Assembly: GCA_964058805.1 (NCBI GenBank)
Contig: CAXKVV010000039.1
Span: forward strand, 1-32,987
Length of the DNA: 32,987 nt
Direction of reading: 5' to 3'
Source of the DNA: Schoenoplectus triqueter
Taxonomy: Eukaryota; Streptophyta; Magnoliopsida; Poales; Cyperaceae
Both the position numbers and the translations under genes were made by a program. How positions within the stretch are numbered: the stretch's first letter is position 1; the number at the start of each line of letters is the position of its first letter. Shown one piece after another: positions 31,781-32,987 of the stretch. A model generated the notes under the pieces. That model was not told the DNA's origin. It was given only the letters and a program-made list of their open reading frames with translations, and did not search any database.

Positions 31781-32987
31781 AACATCAAAATCTATTTGAC
31801 ATTTGCCTAAATATTCAATTTTATTATTATTATTTTTGCTTACTAAGAAGAAAAATGGCTCATCTGGTGGGTATCTTCTATAGTACTCTAGATAAAGTAA
31901 ATGCTCGAATTTCGTGACGACCATAGGATTTAGAAACCGGACTGTTTAAAGTCATTTTCATCTATAGATTTACGAAACTCATTTAATCTGAGCATTTTAA
32001 TCATGTAAAGTACTATACAGGATATGAATTCAACCCATCTCTGTGCCTATTTTTTCCGCGTAAAATATGGGGGTTTTAGATTATGTAGGGACAATGCATA
32101 AATATTTTGAAAATAATATGACAGAGATATTTGGGATATCTCTTATTAGAATTTTGATTCCGCCTATTGGCAACAGGTGACAATCAACTTTGACTAGTTG
32201 AATTTGCCATGTAATACTCCATTTTGAAGTATTCTCATATGCTTACAGTAAACTTTTGAAGTATTCTCAAATAGAGTATATTCTCATATACTCCATTTTG
32301 AATTTGCTATATATAAAACATTTTACATAAACTTTTAAATTTACACAACACCAATAACTATTTAAAAATACAGATATTTAATTAAATATTTTTAACTTAC
32401 AAATGTGTTTGTTTATATACTATTTCATTTTGTTTTGTATTGATATGGTTTAACTTATCTTTATAAGAATGAGATTTTTATATAAGTAATTAAGATAAAA
32501 AAATATATTTATTAAATAATATCTTGAAATCTTCAAAAAAATTTAAATATTTTTTAACTTCATAATGTTTGTCCTCTTCCATTGTCAAATAAAAGAAATT
32601 GACGCTTTTAATATTAGACACGGGTCCAATATGTCAATGACATAAACAACAAAGTCCGCAATATTATTTTCTGTGTGTGTATATTATAATTTTGTTAGAA
32701 ATGAAATCTTATATCTTCTATTTTTTTTATTCTTTGCTAGAAGATAATGCATTAAATATTGACCAATCAATATCAACGATTTGTTTTCTTCTTAAATAAT
32801 AGCAAGCAATTTTGAAAATATAAATTTAATTTCTAGTAAATTTTAGGTATGAATATACCATCCAATAACTCACGATTTCAGTATATATCCGAACTCCAAT
32901 TTATTAGGCGCATATAATAAGATTGCGGAGAAACATAATTATGGATTTTCAACGATCCATATCATTTAAAATTTTAAACTTTAAACA
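31781..32987. other. AT-rich intergenic DNA
   Basis: No gene is supported. Short repeats TACTCCATTTTGAA and TTTTGAAGTATTCTCA each occur twice within 32214-32302. I recognise nothing else. Confidence 0.5.

Overview
The window looks like nuclear DNA of a flowering plant, most likely a eudicot. It is AT-rich and dominated by non-autonomous DNA transposons. It carries one intact protein gene, of the plant AATP1/ASD (BCS1-type) AAA-ATPase family, with a canonical GT-AG intron. I cannot name the species. I see no bacterial operon, CRISPR array, rRNA or convincing tRNA.

Layout. 1-4681 is AT-rich intergenic DNA holding a degraded foldback (about 1987-2304) and a short derivative (2991-3583) of the hAT element found further right. 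A compact minus-strand Helitron occupies 4682-5152. From about 6.3 to 11.9 kb there are four MITEs in two families (A: 6359-6738 and 7868-8249; B: 8842-9208 and 11540-11900). They share GGGAAGGGATC-like ends, and three of the four have 9-bp target duplications, which points to Mutator-type mobilisation; the fourth has only a weak 7/9 match. A 3.2-kb hAT element (13735-16923) with 8-bp target duplications carries a broken BED-finger transposase on the minus strand, plus a recognisable TATA box and a probable 5'-UTR intron.

The AAA-ATPase gene (CDS 17632-18149 joined to 18629-19661, 516 aa) begins about 700 bp from the hAT right end, so that insertion sits in or next to its promoter.

Right of the gene are: a 399-bp Mutator-like element with 110-bp inverted ends and a 40-bp-period array of small palindromes (21383-21781); three adjacent, mutually related foldback elements bounded by (TA)n/(GA)n microsatellites (about 23190-24550); a third family-B MITE (24850-25216); a near-identical 381-bp tandem duplication (25977-26732); a GC-richer patch of unknown origin (about 26800-27080); a TC-rich, leader-like stretch with plausible splice signals (28690-29070); and a 1.15-kb element with long GC-rich inverted ends (30632-31778).

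The AAA-ATPase is the only host gene I can support. The rest is a graveyard of elements that depend on transposases encoded elsewhere. I found no new multi-gene system. The observations most worth following are the microsatellite-bounded foldback trio, the palindrome-array Mutator element, and a terminal hairpin with a paired substitution shared by the two hAT copies.
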